A DNA stretch of 64,000 nt from Undibacterium paludis (GCF_022568815.1 NZ_JAKZHX010000001.1:806001-870000), one strand, 5' to 3'; positions 35,930-42,256 are shown, numbered from the stretch's first letter. Numbers and translations are program-made. The notes: generated by a model from the letters alone, not told the origin.

Positions 35930-37242
35930 CTTCCAGGGACGACAACATGCATAACAGCGAATACGATGCAGAATTCGAGGATTTCCTGCAAGGCCAGGGC
36001 GAACTCGCCAGTCTGTTGCAGAATCTGGAGCAGGAGCAACCATCAGCAGAACTTGATGCTGCCATCCTTTCTGATGCAGCGAGGGTATTGAACAACCCGG
36101 CCATCAATCCTGTTACTGCGATTGCGCCGGCGGCGCAACCTGCCAACGCAGCGAATGACGCCAAGGGACCGTCTGGTTCCGGCGCTATGCCAGGCTTCTT
36201 GTGGCGCTGGAAATTGCCACTTGGCCTGGCAGCCAGCGTCCTGTTTGCGATACCGGTCGTCATGGAATACCGCCAGCAGACTGAGCAGGACGTAATGGTT
36301 GCCGCAACCAGCCCGGCAAAAGATATTCAGCCGCAACCAGTCATGACGGATGCCGATAAAATTGCACCTGCAGCAGCACCTGACATACAGGCTGTACCAG
36401 AAACAGCCCGCGCCGAAGTGAAACGCAAAGCCGTGGCGCCTGAGCCAGCCGTTGACGCAGCTAATGACAAGTTTGCAGAGAAATCTGATAAAAAAAATGA
36501 CCGGGCTGCGCCTGAATTGGAAAAATCCAGGCTGGCAGACAATCAGGTCGCAGATGCCAGACGCGCAGCCCATGTCGCGCCGGCTGCCGTCGTGCCACCT
36601 GTTGCCATGTCTGCCCCCCCTGCACCATCGCCAGCACCTGCTCCCGCTGCCCCAATGCCTGCACAGGTCATTGCTGAAGCCGCACCGGCCGCTACCACCG
36701 GGATGCAGTTAGCAGAACGTAAAGCCTATGCCAATGCTGCGCCCGCTGCAAAACCGGTATTTGATGCAACTGCGCGAGAAAGTTCAGGTATGGCAGCACC
36801 AGTTCCAGGCGCATCCAGGACACGTGTTGCAGACGCCAGCAACAGCAAGGAAGAAGCACTGCAGCAACTGGCAAAAAAAGCAGAAGCGGAGACTCGACCA
36901 TTAACGGCCATGAGTAAAAGTGCGCCCCCCCCGGTTGAAGTTGCCACAAGACCAGCTCCTGTCATGGCAAGGGCTGACAACAAATCCGATGCCGCCGCGA
37001 TTGGTCAGATCGCGCCCGCCAGGGTGTCAGCAGCACCACCCGCTCCGTCTGCCAGCATCGCACCAGAGACACCGCTGAGTCCTGACGAATGGCTGCAAAA
37101 GATAGAACGCCTGCTCAAAGCCGGCCAGGACAGGCTGGCGCTTGATGAATGGAAAAAATTCCGCCTGTCCTACCCTGGCTTTGCCGTCAGCAAACAGATT
37201 CAGACAAAAATGGAAGAATTGCAAAATAGCTTACCAAAGTGA
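35926..37242 (+). CDS. Membrane anti-sigma-like protein with long Ala/Pro-rich region
   Basis: The 438-residue product starts in the ATGA overlap with the sigma gene. It has an acidic cytoplasmic N terminus (residues 1-90, EFEDFLQGQGELASLLQNLE), one membrane helix (LPLGLAASVLFAIPVVM, about 100-117), then some 260 residues of low-complexity Ala/Pro/Met/Lys sequence, and a folded C-terminal helix pair (SPDEWLQKIERLLKAGQDRL ... ALDEWKKFRLSYPGF). Position and topology make it the likely anti-sigma factor; the canonical HxxxCxxC zinc motif is absent. The C-terminal helix pair is of the kind seen in several periplasmic anti-sigma relatives. Confidence 0.75.
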   Translation: MTSRDDNMHNSEYDAEFEDFLQGQGELASLLQNLEQEQPSAELDAAILSDAARVLNNPAINPVTAIAPAAQPANAANDAKGPSGSGAMPGFLWRWKLPLGLAASVLFAIPVVMEYRQQTEQDVMVAATSPAKDIQPQPVMTDADKIAPAAAPDIQAVPETARAEVKRKAVAPEPAVDAANDKFAEKSDKKNDRAAPELEKSRLADNQVADARRAAHVAPAAVVPPVAMSAPPAPSPAPAPAAPMPAQVIAEAAPAATTGMQLAERKAYANAAPAAKPVFDATARESSGMAAPVPGASRTRVADASNSKEEALQQLAKKAEAETRPLTAMSKSAPPPVEVATRPAPVMARADNKSDAAAIGQIAPARVSAAPPAPSASIAPETPLSPDEWLQKIERLLKAGQDRLALDEWKKFRLSYPGFAVSKQIQTKMEELQNSLPK

Positions 37243-37383
37243 GTGGGCTGGCCCTGCCGCAGTCCCCTTGAATGCAGGCAAGTCAGCCATGTGCTGAAAG
37301 CAAATGCATCTTCGGCGACGCCATCAAACCGGAACCCGATGACTTTCATCGAACTGCATAAACACATGTCAGGTACAGGTATT

Positions 37384-37422
37384 AAAAAAAGGGGCGATGA
37401 TATGTTGATTAATCAACGCCCC
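37384..37422 (-). terminator. Rho-independent terminator of the amylase gene
   Basis: On the minus strand a GGGGCG/CGCCCC stem (37391-37396 with 37417-37422) encloses the perfect palindrome TTGATTAATCAA (37405-37416) and is followed by a T run (37384-37390 read on the minus strand). It lies 36 bases after the amylase stop. Confidence 0.8.
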
Positions 37423-37457
37423 TTCCTGCTACTTGCTACATGGCGACCTGGAACAAT

Positions 37458-39299
37458 TTACTGACGAAAAGTACTGGCAGGAACAGTCACCGGTGCACTG
37501 CCGCAAGCGGGCACACTGATCGTGCGATTAGCCCCCACTTCCCACGCCAGCGGTTTGACACCATTGACGATGTACTTGTACTCATAAGTCGTATTGGCGT
37601 TGAGGTTGCGTGACACTGTCCATAGCGGCCAGAGACTGCCTGACATCTTGCTGGCGACTGCCGTATTCCAGTTACCGAGTTCTGCACCGCTGCCGGTCAG
37701 GTAAACATCCTGCCCGACAACGGTAGTGTTATTTGTCACCTGGAAGTTGACCTGCACCTGGCATGACGTGCTGTCACCCAGTTTTTGATTGATATGCAAT
37801 GCCACAGCCGGCACACTGCCGCCGCCATTGGCGGCAATACTCAATGTCACCATGCCGTTTGCTGCCACCACCACGGCGTCGCCGCTACACGCCGTTCTGG
37901 CGGCATTGGCGAGACCGTGCACGACGTTGCAATAGGTGCCGGCAGGCAGCAAGGTCTGGAAACTCTGATTCCATACGCTGAAATCATTATTGATGGCGAC
38001 GAAACCTTTATTGCCACGGTTAAAGGCAATCTGGTTGGCATTGCCTGTCGTGAAATTGTCGACCCCCTGGCCAGACGTGGTAGAGCGGAAGGCCACCATG
38101 CCCGCAATATCACCCCAGCGATGGATGAAGTCCCATTGCTGGTTGATCAGTGGATTGCCATTCGCATCAAACGGGTTGGCCGCTGGTGCATCGGCATCGT
38201 TATTCGTGAAGATGAAGCCTGAGTGCACTTGCGCTTCACCATAGGGCCAGGCCAGCATGAAGACATTGGCCAGGTCATAGCGCTTGCTTCCCTGGGTATC
38301 ATTAACCGCACCGGTGCGATTGCTGGCGTTGAGGGAATCGCCATTGCGTTCTGTATCCCAGTTATTGACGAAGACCGTGGCCTTGCTGCTGTCACTGATA
38401 AATCCCCAGGTGCCACCCCAGTTACCCGGCGTACCCATGATATTACGCACTTGTGAAATACTGGCACCATTGAGATTGCGGAAGGTCTCTTTCATCGCCG
38501 TCACGTATTTGAATTCATTGATGGTGCCTATGCTGAGGTAAGAATTTCTGTCCACCGTGCCATCAGTAATGATTTCTTGCGTAATCCACAAAGGTTCACC
38601 CGCTGTGGTGGTGTGATTGATGCTGCCTGCGATGGTTTGCAGATCACTTTGGCGTATGTGCTTGGCCGCATCAAAACGGAAACCATCGACACCCATGGCG
38701 ATCAGCGCATTCAGGTAATTCCTGATCTGTCCCTGCACATAGGCAGAACCTGTATCAAGATCAGGCAGACCAACCAGACGGCATTGTGTGACTGCATCAC
38801 GATTATTATTGTAGTCACTGCCCTGGATGTCACAGGCCGGATGAAAGTCATTGGCACTGAAACGCGGATAGGAGGTGCCTGCAACCCAGGTCGCACCACC
38901 TGTTGAAGTACCGCTGCCTGCCGCCAGATGATTGGCCACGATGTCGGCGTAGACGCGCACACCGGCGGCATGACAGGTGTTAATCATGGCCTGCAACTCT
39001 GCGCCTGTACCCATTTTACTGTTCAGGTTGGTGTAATCGACAGGCTGGTAGATGTCCCACCAGTTGCTGCCACGATTGGCGGAACTGGGTGGCGATATCT
39101 GCACTGCGCCATAACCTTGCGGCCCCAGAAAGTTAGTACATTCCTTGGCGATGTCATTCCATTTCCAGTGGAACATCTGCACTGAGGTGTCTCGTGGATT
39201 GAAAGCTTGCGCCGGTGTGGAAAATACGCCTGCACTGCAAAGTATCAGGCTGCTGACCAGGGCTTTTTTCATCAGCCCCGGTACGGTGGTCTCTATCAT
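37458..39299 (-). CDS. Secreted alpha-amylase (GH13) with C-terminal starch-binding CBM20
   Basis: The 613-residue enzyme has a signal peptide ending TPAQA. GH13 conserved regions are YADIVANH (I), GFRFDAAKH (II, nucleophile Asp210), WITQEII (III, acid/base Glu242) and FVNNWDTERNG (IV, Asp315; most amylases have NHD where this has NWD). Residues about 505-613 form a CBM20 (QVNFQVTN ... LGNWNTAVASKM ... YEYKYIVNG). It should hydrolyse starch outside the cell. AGGGG lies 5 bases before the ATG at 39299; a second in-frame Met at codon 10 also gives a signal peptide. Its products could feed the sugar locus upstream, but nothing links them directly. Confidence 0.94.
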   Translation of the reverse strand: MIETTVPGLMKKALVSSLILCSAGVFSTPAQAFNPRDTSVQMFHWKWNDIAKECTNFLGPQGYGAVQISPPSSANRGSNWWDIYQPVDYTNLNSKMGTGAELQAMINTCHAAGVRVYADIVANHLAAGSGTSTGGATWVAGTSYPRFSANDFHPACDIQGSDYNNNRDAVTQCRLVGLPDLDTGSAYVQGQIRNYLNALIAMGVDGFRFDAAKHIRQSDLQTIAGSINHTTTAGEPLWITQEIITDGTVDRNSYLSIGTINEFKYVTAMKETFRNLNGASISQVRNIMGTPGNWGGTWGFISDSSKATVFVNNWDTERNGDSLNASNRTGAVNDTQGSKRYDLANVFMLAWPYGEAQVHSGFIFTNNDADAPAANPFDANGNPLINQQWDFIHRWGDIAGMVAFRSTTSGQGVDNFTTGNANQIAFNRGNKGFVAINNDFSVWNQSFQTLLPAGTYCNVVHGLANAARTACSGDAVVVAANGMVTLSIAANGGGSVPAVALHINQKLGDSTSCQVQVNFQVTNNTTVVGQDVYLTGSGAELGNWNTAVASKMSGSLWPLWTVSRNLNANTTYEYKYIVNGVKPLAWEVGANRTISVPACGSAPVTVPASTFRQ

Positions 39300-39991
39300 G
39301 TTGTCCCCTAAATTTATTGATCATTGTTGATAACTGTTGATATGTGGCAGGGCTGCAGCGCAGCCCGTCACTACTGCATAGGGTGCAGCCTCTTGAGCCC
39401 CCAACAGCTCTTGAAGCTACGCTTCATGGCTTTCGCCATGCCCTTCTTTGCCGTCACGATGCACAGCAAATCTGGCAAGCCAAGGCAGAAGTGGCAAATA
39501 AGTTTGCAAACCATAGCTTGGCGATAATTTTTTAGTAGTTTTAATACATAAATCTACAAATAACAAAAATATTGATGCTGTCATGCAGCATGGAATGTAA
39601 GGCTAAAGCTTGGAATTTTTCAGTAATCAATAGAGAAAATAACAAAAATAGGTTCGCAGTTGCGATCACTTTTGCAGTTGTGCCATTACAACAAGTAATT
39701 GAGTATTTTAACTACATAATTCCATGTAACCCAACTGGCTCAGCCGTCACTTTCATGCGCAAGCCAGAACACAGCCACCTATATACTGCCGACGACATAA
39801 GCCACGCAGTCGCCTCGAATCGCTGAGGAAAACCATCTCGCCGCCCCGTGGAAATCTTTAGAATTTAGCGTCTGTTGCAAAAATAATGAAAATAAATGCA
39901 TAAATTCGTCATCATATGCTTGTTTTATTCAAAAAGCTGTGGCAAGATACATCCATCGCTTCAACAAACAGATAAATTTTTAGGAATGATC
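39300..39991. other. About 690-base intergenic region upstream of the amylase
   Basis: It should contain the amylase promoter on the minus strand. A GGGCTGCAGCGCAGCCC palindrome-like stem lies near 39353-39370. The rest becomes AT-rich, with short frames that have no family resemblance; I see no gene I can support. Confidence 0.4.
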
Positions 39992-40237
39992 GTGAAAACT
40001 ACTTTGCTCAAACAACTGATACAAAACCTGCGCACCACAGCGCAAGCTTTGGCATCGGCCCGCAAAGCAGCCAGCGTCAAGCACACGCCATTCTTTGCAC
40101 AGACCAGCATTCATGGCACGTCTACACAGAATGACCGTGAAATGCTCAATGATATTAGCCCCCTCAATTATTACGGGGACTGGCATACACACAAAAGCAT
40201 ACGAGGGGAAACCCTGAAGGTAGCAGGAGCAAGCTGA
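39992..40237 (+). CDS. Small basic protein of unknown function
   Basis: A frame of 81 residues begins at a GTG with AGGA 6 bases upstream (an ATG at 39986 is too close to that site). The product starts KTTLLKQLIQNLRTTAQAL, is basic in its first half and has NYYGDWHTHKSIRGE towards the end. It has no signal peptide or membrane helix and I do not recognise it. A strong terminator follows 24 bases after the stop, which supports a real transcription unit. It lies just before the tRNA array leader. Confidence 0.5.
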   Translation: MKTTLLKQLIQNLRTTAQALASARKAASVKHTPFFAQTSIHGTSTQNDREMLNDISPLNYYGDWHTHKSIRGETLKVAGAS

Positions 40238-40261
40238 CAACGCTCCCCTGCCCTAGCGCTG

Positions 40262-40305
40262 AAAAGCCCGGATGCCCTTAACAAGCTCCGGGCTTTTTGA
40301 TTTTT
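40262..40305 (+). terminator. Rho-independent terminator upstream of the tRNA array
   Basis: An 11-bp perfect stem (40262-40272 with 40287-40297, AAAAGCCCGGA and its complement) is followed by T-rich sequence. It separates the small gene from the tRNA array, so the array needs its own promoter between 40306 and 40465. Confidence 0.88.
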
Positions 40306-40381
40306 TTGGCCCGCCTGAACGACAGGCCACAGTAATGAAATCCGCCAACGCGGTCGTGACCGGGCAACACCGGAACACGCA

Positions 40382-40397
40382 GGTTCTTTAACAATTT
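40382..40397 (+). promoter_or_regulatory. boxA-like antitermination leader of the tRNA array
   Basis: GGTTCTTTAACAATTT matches the boxA region found in betaproteobacterial rRNA leaders and spacers (core TTCTTTAACAATTTG), where NusB/NusE bind. A small inverted repeat CCTCAG/CTGAGG (40422-40427 with 40441-40446) follows. The first tRNA begins at 40466. No rRNA gene is present. Confidence 0.55.
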
Positions 40398-40465
40398 GGG
40401 AAATTTCATTCAAGCCCTGTTCCTCAGGGATAGTCGAATACTGAGGATGGGGATGAATACAGGAT

Positions 40466-40539
40466 GCGGGCGTAGCTCAACGGCAGAGCGCAAGCCTTCC
40501 AAGCTTAGGATAAGGGTTCAATTCCCTTCACCCGCTCCA
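40466..40539 (+). tRNA. tRNA-Gly(TCC)
   Basis: Full cloverleaf of 74 bases with encoded CCA. Anticodon loop CTTCCAA gives TCC; T-loop TTCAATT. One acceptor mismatch (C6-A67) is also common in related tRNA-Gly genes. Confidence 0.93.
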
Positions 40540-40600
40540 TCATGAAAGCGAATTGCAGTGCTACGAACGCCAGCACCGAACCCAGTTCGCTTTCATGATG
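40538..40600. repeat. Perfect 15-bp inverted repeat spanning the Gly-Glu tRNA spacer
   Basis: CATCATGAAAGCGAA (40538-40552) pairs exactly with 40586-40600. The left arm starts in the CCA of tRNA-Gly and the right arm ends on the first base of tRNA-Glu. An inner GTGCT/AGCAC pair (40558-40562 with 40572-40576) extends the stem-loop. In RNA this would be an RNase III-like processing stem between the two tRNAs. Confidence 0.8.
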
Positions 40601-40674
40601 TCTTTGTCGTCTAAAGGTCAGGACAGCTGACTTTCTATCAGCGAATGGCGGTTCGATTCCGCTCAGAGACTCCA
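40600..40674 (+). tRNA. tRNA-Glu(TTC)
   Basis: 75 bases, acceptor GTCTTTG/CAGAGAC, anticodon stem-loop GCTGA-CTTTCTA-TCAGC, T-loop TTCGATT, encoded CCA. Confidence 0.93.
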
Positions 40675-40676
40675 CA

Positions 40677-40761
40677 GGATGGTTGCCCGAACGGTAAGGG
40701 GCGCGGCTGTAACCCGCGAGCATGCTAGACATAGGTGGTTCAATTCCATCACCATCCACCA
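40677..40761 (+). tRNA. tRNA-Tyr(GTA)
   Basis: 85 bases with a long variable arm as expected for Tyr; acceptor GGATGGT/ACCATCC; anticodon loop CTGTAAC; T-loop TTCAATT; encoded CCA. It starts 2 bases after tRNA-Glu. Confidence 0.93.
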
Positions 40762-40767
40762 GATTTT

Positions 40768-40843
40768 GTATCTCAAGCTAAACAGGTGAAAGCACCGGTC
40801 CGAAAAACCGGGGAGCGTGGATCGTTACCACGGGGATACACCA
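40768..40843 (+). tRNA. Aberrant tRNA-like gene, apparent anticodon GAA (Phe-like)
   Basis: A complete 76-base cloverleaf can be drawn: acceptor GTATCTC/GGGATAC, D stem GCT/AGC, anticodon stem CCGGT/ACCGG, T stem CGTGG/CCACG and encoded ACCA. The loops are abnormal. The anticodon loop CCGAAAA has C at position 33 instead of the near-universal T, and the T-loop ATCGTTA has A54/T58, the reverse of the normal T54/A58 pair. It sits 6 bases after tRNA-Tyr and 6 bases before tRNA-Pro. It may be a diverged tRNA-Phe, a decoy, or a decaying copy. Confidence 0.6.
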
Positions 40844-40849
40844 TTTTAT

Positions 40850-40926
40850 CGGAGTATGGCGCAGTCCGGGAGCGCAACTGCTTTGGGAGCAGAAGGTCCG
40901 AGGTTCAAATCCTCGTACTCCGACCA
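40850..40926 (+). tRNA. tRNA-Pro(TGG)
   Basis: 77 bases, acceptor CGGAGTA/TACTCCG with the C1-G72 pair typical of Pro, anticodon loop TTTGGGA, T-loop TTCAAAT, encoded CCA. Confidence 0.94.
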
Positions 40927-40964
40927 GCAACAAAGTGTTATCTCGACATAACACCGCAATACAT

Positions 40965-41039
40965 GGGGGTGTAGCTCTTTGGTAGAGCACCTGCTTTGCA
41001 TGCAGAATGTCGACGGTTCGATTCCGTCCGCCTCCACCA
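40965..41039 (+). tRNA. tRNA-Ala(TGC)
   Basis: 75 bases, acceptor GGGGGTG/CGCCTCC, anticodon loop TTTGCAT, T-loop TTCGATT, encoded CCA. The usual Ala identity pair G3-T70 is present. Confidence 0.94.
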
Positions 41040-41073
41040 TTTTTATACGCAGGAACAATCACAGGAGCAGCAC

Positions 41074-41121
41074 ATGAAACGAAAGAGCAGGCATCGCAAG
41101 ATGCCAGATAAAGAAACCTGA
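41074..41121 (+). CDS. Possible 15-residue basic peptide ORF inside the tRNA array
   Basis: In the 82-base gap between tRNA-Ala and tRNA-Lys, AGGAG lies 7 bases before an ATG that opens MKRKSRHRKMPDKET and stops at 41121, exactly one base before tRNA-Lys starts. The peptide is strongly basic. A basic peptide encoded within a tRNA transcript is known from the tyrT locus of E. coli (tpr). The ORF is too short to prove by sequence alone. Confidence 0.35.
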   Translation: MKRKSRHRKMPDKET

Positions 41122-41195
41122 CGGGATGTAGCTCAAAGGTAGAGCATCCGGCTTTTAACCGGACGGCGAGAGTTCGATTCTCTCTATCCCGACCA
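41122..41195 (+). tRNA. tRNA-Lys(TTT)
   Basis: 74 bases, acceptor CGGGATG/TATCCCG, anticodon stem-loop TCCGG-CTTTTAA-CCGGA, T-loop TTCGATT, encoded CCA. The first pair is C1-G72, whereas most bacterial tRNA-Lys have G1-C72. Confidence 0.92.
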
Positions 41196-41206
41196 GAAGA
41201 GAATAG

Positions 41207-41239
41207 CGATTAAAGCGAAATCACCGGTCATTTTAATCG
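41207..41239. repeat. Hairpin in the Lys-Asn tRNA spacer
   Basis: CGATTAAA (41207-41214) pairs exactly with TTTAATCG (41232-41239) across a 17-base loop. It fits a processing stem between the two tRNAs, like the longer one between Gly and Glu. Confidence 0.55.
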
Positions 41240-41256
41240 ATGTTTTCTTGATGTAT

Positions 41257-41332
41257 TCCCCGATAACTCAGTTGGTAGAGTGATGCACTGTTACTGCATC
41301 TGTCCCTGGTTCGAATCCAGGTTGGGGAGCCA
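41257..41332 (+). tRNA. tRNA-Asn(GTT)
   Basis: 76 bases, acceptor TCCCCGA/TTGGGGA, anticodon stem-loop ATGCA-CTGTTAC-TGCAT, T-loop TTCGAAT, discriminator G as usual for Asn, encoded CCA. Confidence 0.95.
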
Positions 41333-41340
41333 GTTTTTAC

Positions 41341-41418
41341 AGGGGATTAGCCAAGAGGCCCAAGGCACCTGGTTTTGATCCAGGCATTTCCAAGGTTCGA
41401 ATCCTTGATCCCCTTCCA
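41341..41418 (+). tRNA. tRNA-Gln(TTG)
   Basis: 78 bases, acceptor AGGGGAT/ATCCCCT, anticodon loop TTTTGAT, T-loop TTCGAAT, encoded CCA. Confidence 0.92.
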
Positions 41419-41433
41419 GCTTTTTACCTTTTT

Positions 41434-41486
41434 GTCCCTTTGTCTCCGGAGTCGAGCATACGGCTCAAACCCGGCAAGGGGCACCA
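41434..41486 (+). ncRNA. Truncated tRNA-like element (53 bases) with acceptor stem and CCA
   Basis: A 7-bp acceptor-like stem GTCCCTT/AAGGGGC closes the element, followed by discriminator A and CCA (41483-41486). A short T-arm (CGG-CTCAAAC-CCG) with a loop close to TTCAAAC precedes the 3' side, and GAGC/GCTC can pair inside. There is no room for a full D arm plus anticodon arm. It may be a deleted tRNA gene or a CCA-ended mini RNA. Confidence 0.4.
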
Positions 41487-41499
41487 AGAATATTTTAGT

Positions 41500-41574
41500 G
41501 TGGCCATAACTTAACGGTCAAAGTCGTGGATTGTGATTCCGCTTATCTCGGTTCGATTCCGAGTGGTCACCCCA
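41500..41574 (+). tRNA. tRNA-His(GTG)
   Basis: 75 bases, acceptor GTGGCCA/TGGTCAC, anticodon stem-loop GTGGA-TTGTGAT-TCCGC, discriminator C and CCA. The base before position 1 is T, so the usual encoded G-1 is missing in this copy. The D stem is ACTT/AAGT. Confidence 0.88.
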
Positions 41575-41585
41575 AAATACTCTTT

Positions 41586-41662
41586 ACTTGCATAGTTCAA
41601 CTGGCAAGAACGCTGCCTTGATAAGGCAGAGGCTGGTGGTTCAAATCCATCTGCAAGTACCA
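41586..41662 (+). tRNA. tRNA-Ile(GAT)
   Basis: 77 bases, acceptor ACTTGCA/TGCAAGT, anticodon stem-loop CTGCC-TTGATAA-GGCAG, T-loop TTCAAAT, encoded CCA. Here it stands outside an rRNA operon. Confidence 0.93.
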
Positions 41663-41669
41663 ATTTTAT

Positions 41670-41745
41670 ATCTCGGTGGCTCAATTGGCAGAGCAACGGT
41701 CTCCAAAACCGAAGGTTACAGGTTCAAGTCCTGTCCGGGATGCCA
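41670..41745 (+). tRNA. tRNA-Trp(CCA)
   Basis: 76 bases, acceptor ATCTCGG/CCGGGAT, anticodon loop CTCCAAA, T-loop TTCAAGT, discriminator G, encoded CCA. Confidence 0.93.
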
Positions 41746-41753
41746 TGTTTTAA

Positions 41754-41829
41754 CTCGCCTTAGCTCAGCTGGAAGAGCGCAACGATACGAATGTTGATGT
41801 CGCAGGTTCGATCCCTGCAGGCGGGTCCA
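41754..41829 (+). tRNA. tRNA-Arg(ACG)
   Basis: 76 bases, acceptor CTCGCCT/AGGCGGG, anticodon stem-loop CAACG-ATACGAA-TGTTG, T-loop TTCGATC, encoded CCA. The A34 implies editing to inosine by TadA. Confidence 0.9.
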
Positions 41830-41834
41830 GGTTG

Positions 41835-41896
41835 ACCGCGTGGTCAAGTGATCGCTGTTCCCTCACGGACGGCATGCCCGCCCGGGCGTGCGCGGT
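41835..41896. other. Structured spacer between tRNA-Arg and tRNA-Ser
   Basis: ACCGCGT (41835-41841) can pair with GCGCGGT (41890-41896). A strong inner hairpin GCATGCCCG/CGGGCGTGC lies at 41872-41891, and TGACC/GGTCA at 41833-41846 is another option. There is no T-loop or CCA, so I do not call it a tRNA. Confidence 0.45.
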
Positions 41897-41908
41897 ATTT
41901 TTATCAAA

Positions 41909-41998
41909 GGAAGATTCGCATAATGGTATTGCACCGGATTGCTAATCCGGCGAGCTTGAAAAAAGCTTATGTGCGTTCGAGTCGCACATCTTCCGCCA
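41909..41998 (+). tRNA. tRNA-Ser(GCT)
   Basis: 90 bases with a long variable arm (AGCTT...AAGCTT), acceptor GGAAGAT/ATCTTCC, anticodon stem-loop CCGGA-TTGCTAA-TCCGG, discriminator G, encoded CCA. Confidence 0.94.
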
Positions 41999-42005
41999 GT
42001 TTTTT

Positions 42006-42080
42006 GCCTCATTAACTCAATGGTAGAGTGTCCGCCTGTCTAGCGGATTGCCAGCGGTTCGATTCCGCTATGGGGCGCCA
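42006..42080 (+). tRNA. tRNA-Asp(GTC)
   Basis: 75 bases, acceptor GCCTCAT/ATGGGGC, D stem ACTC/GAGT, anticodon stem-loop TCCGC-CTGTCTA-GCGGA, discriminator G, encoded CCA. Confidence 0.92.
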
Positions 42081-42093
42081 GTTTCATCCCTTT

Positions 42094-42169
42094 GCCGGTT
42101 TAGCTCAGTTGGTAGAGCAACTGATTTGTAATCAGTAGGTCGCGGGTTCAAGCCCTGCAACCGGCTCCA
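42094..42169 (+). tRNA. tRNA-Thr(TGT)
   Basis: 76 bases, acceptor GCCGGTT/AACCGGC, anticodon stem-loop ACTGA-TTTGTAA-TCAGT, T-loop TTCAAGC, encoded CCA. Confidence 0.95.
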
Positions 42170-42175
42170 TTTTTT

Positions 42176-42251
42176 TAAGGCTTAGCTCAGAAAGCAGAGC
42201 GGCTGGTCCCTAGTCAGCAGGTCGCAGGTTCGAGTCCTGCAGCCCTTATCA
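42176..42251 (+). tRNA. Aberrant tRNA-like gene, anticodon unclear (CCT by standard count), no CCA
   Basis: D stem GCTC/GAGC, anticodon stem GCTGG/TCAGC and a normal T arm GCAGG-TTCGAGT-CCTGC are present. The anticodon loop is TCCCTAG, giving C at position 33 and CCT (Arg) as anticodon. The acceptor TAAGGCT pairs fully only if one extra C in the 3' strand (AGCCCTTA) bulges out, and the 3' end reads TCA rather than CCA. It is either a decaying gene or a tRNA-like RNA that does not act in normal translation. Confidence 0.5.
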
Positions 42252-42256
42252 TTCAC

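Noticed and set aside
40505-41696. Minus-strand and plus-strand short frames over the tRNA array (peptides with GIEPLS- or GFEPPAS-like strings)
   Set aside because: These are the well-known artefact of translating T-arms and tRNA sequences; the tRNA structures explain the bases.
41835-41896. A further tRNA in the Arg-Ser spacer
   Set aside because: A closing 7-bp stem can form, but there is no T-loop, anticodon arm or CCA.
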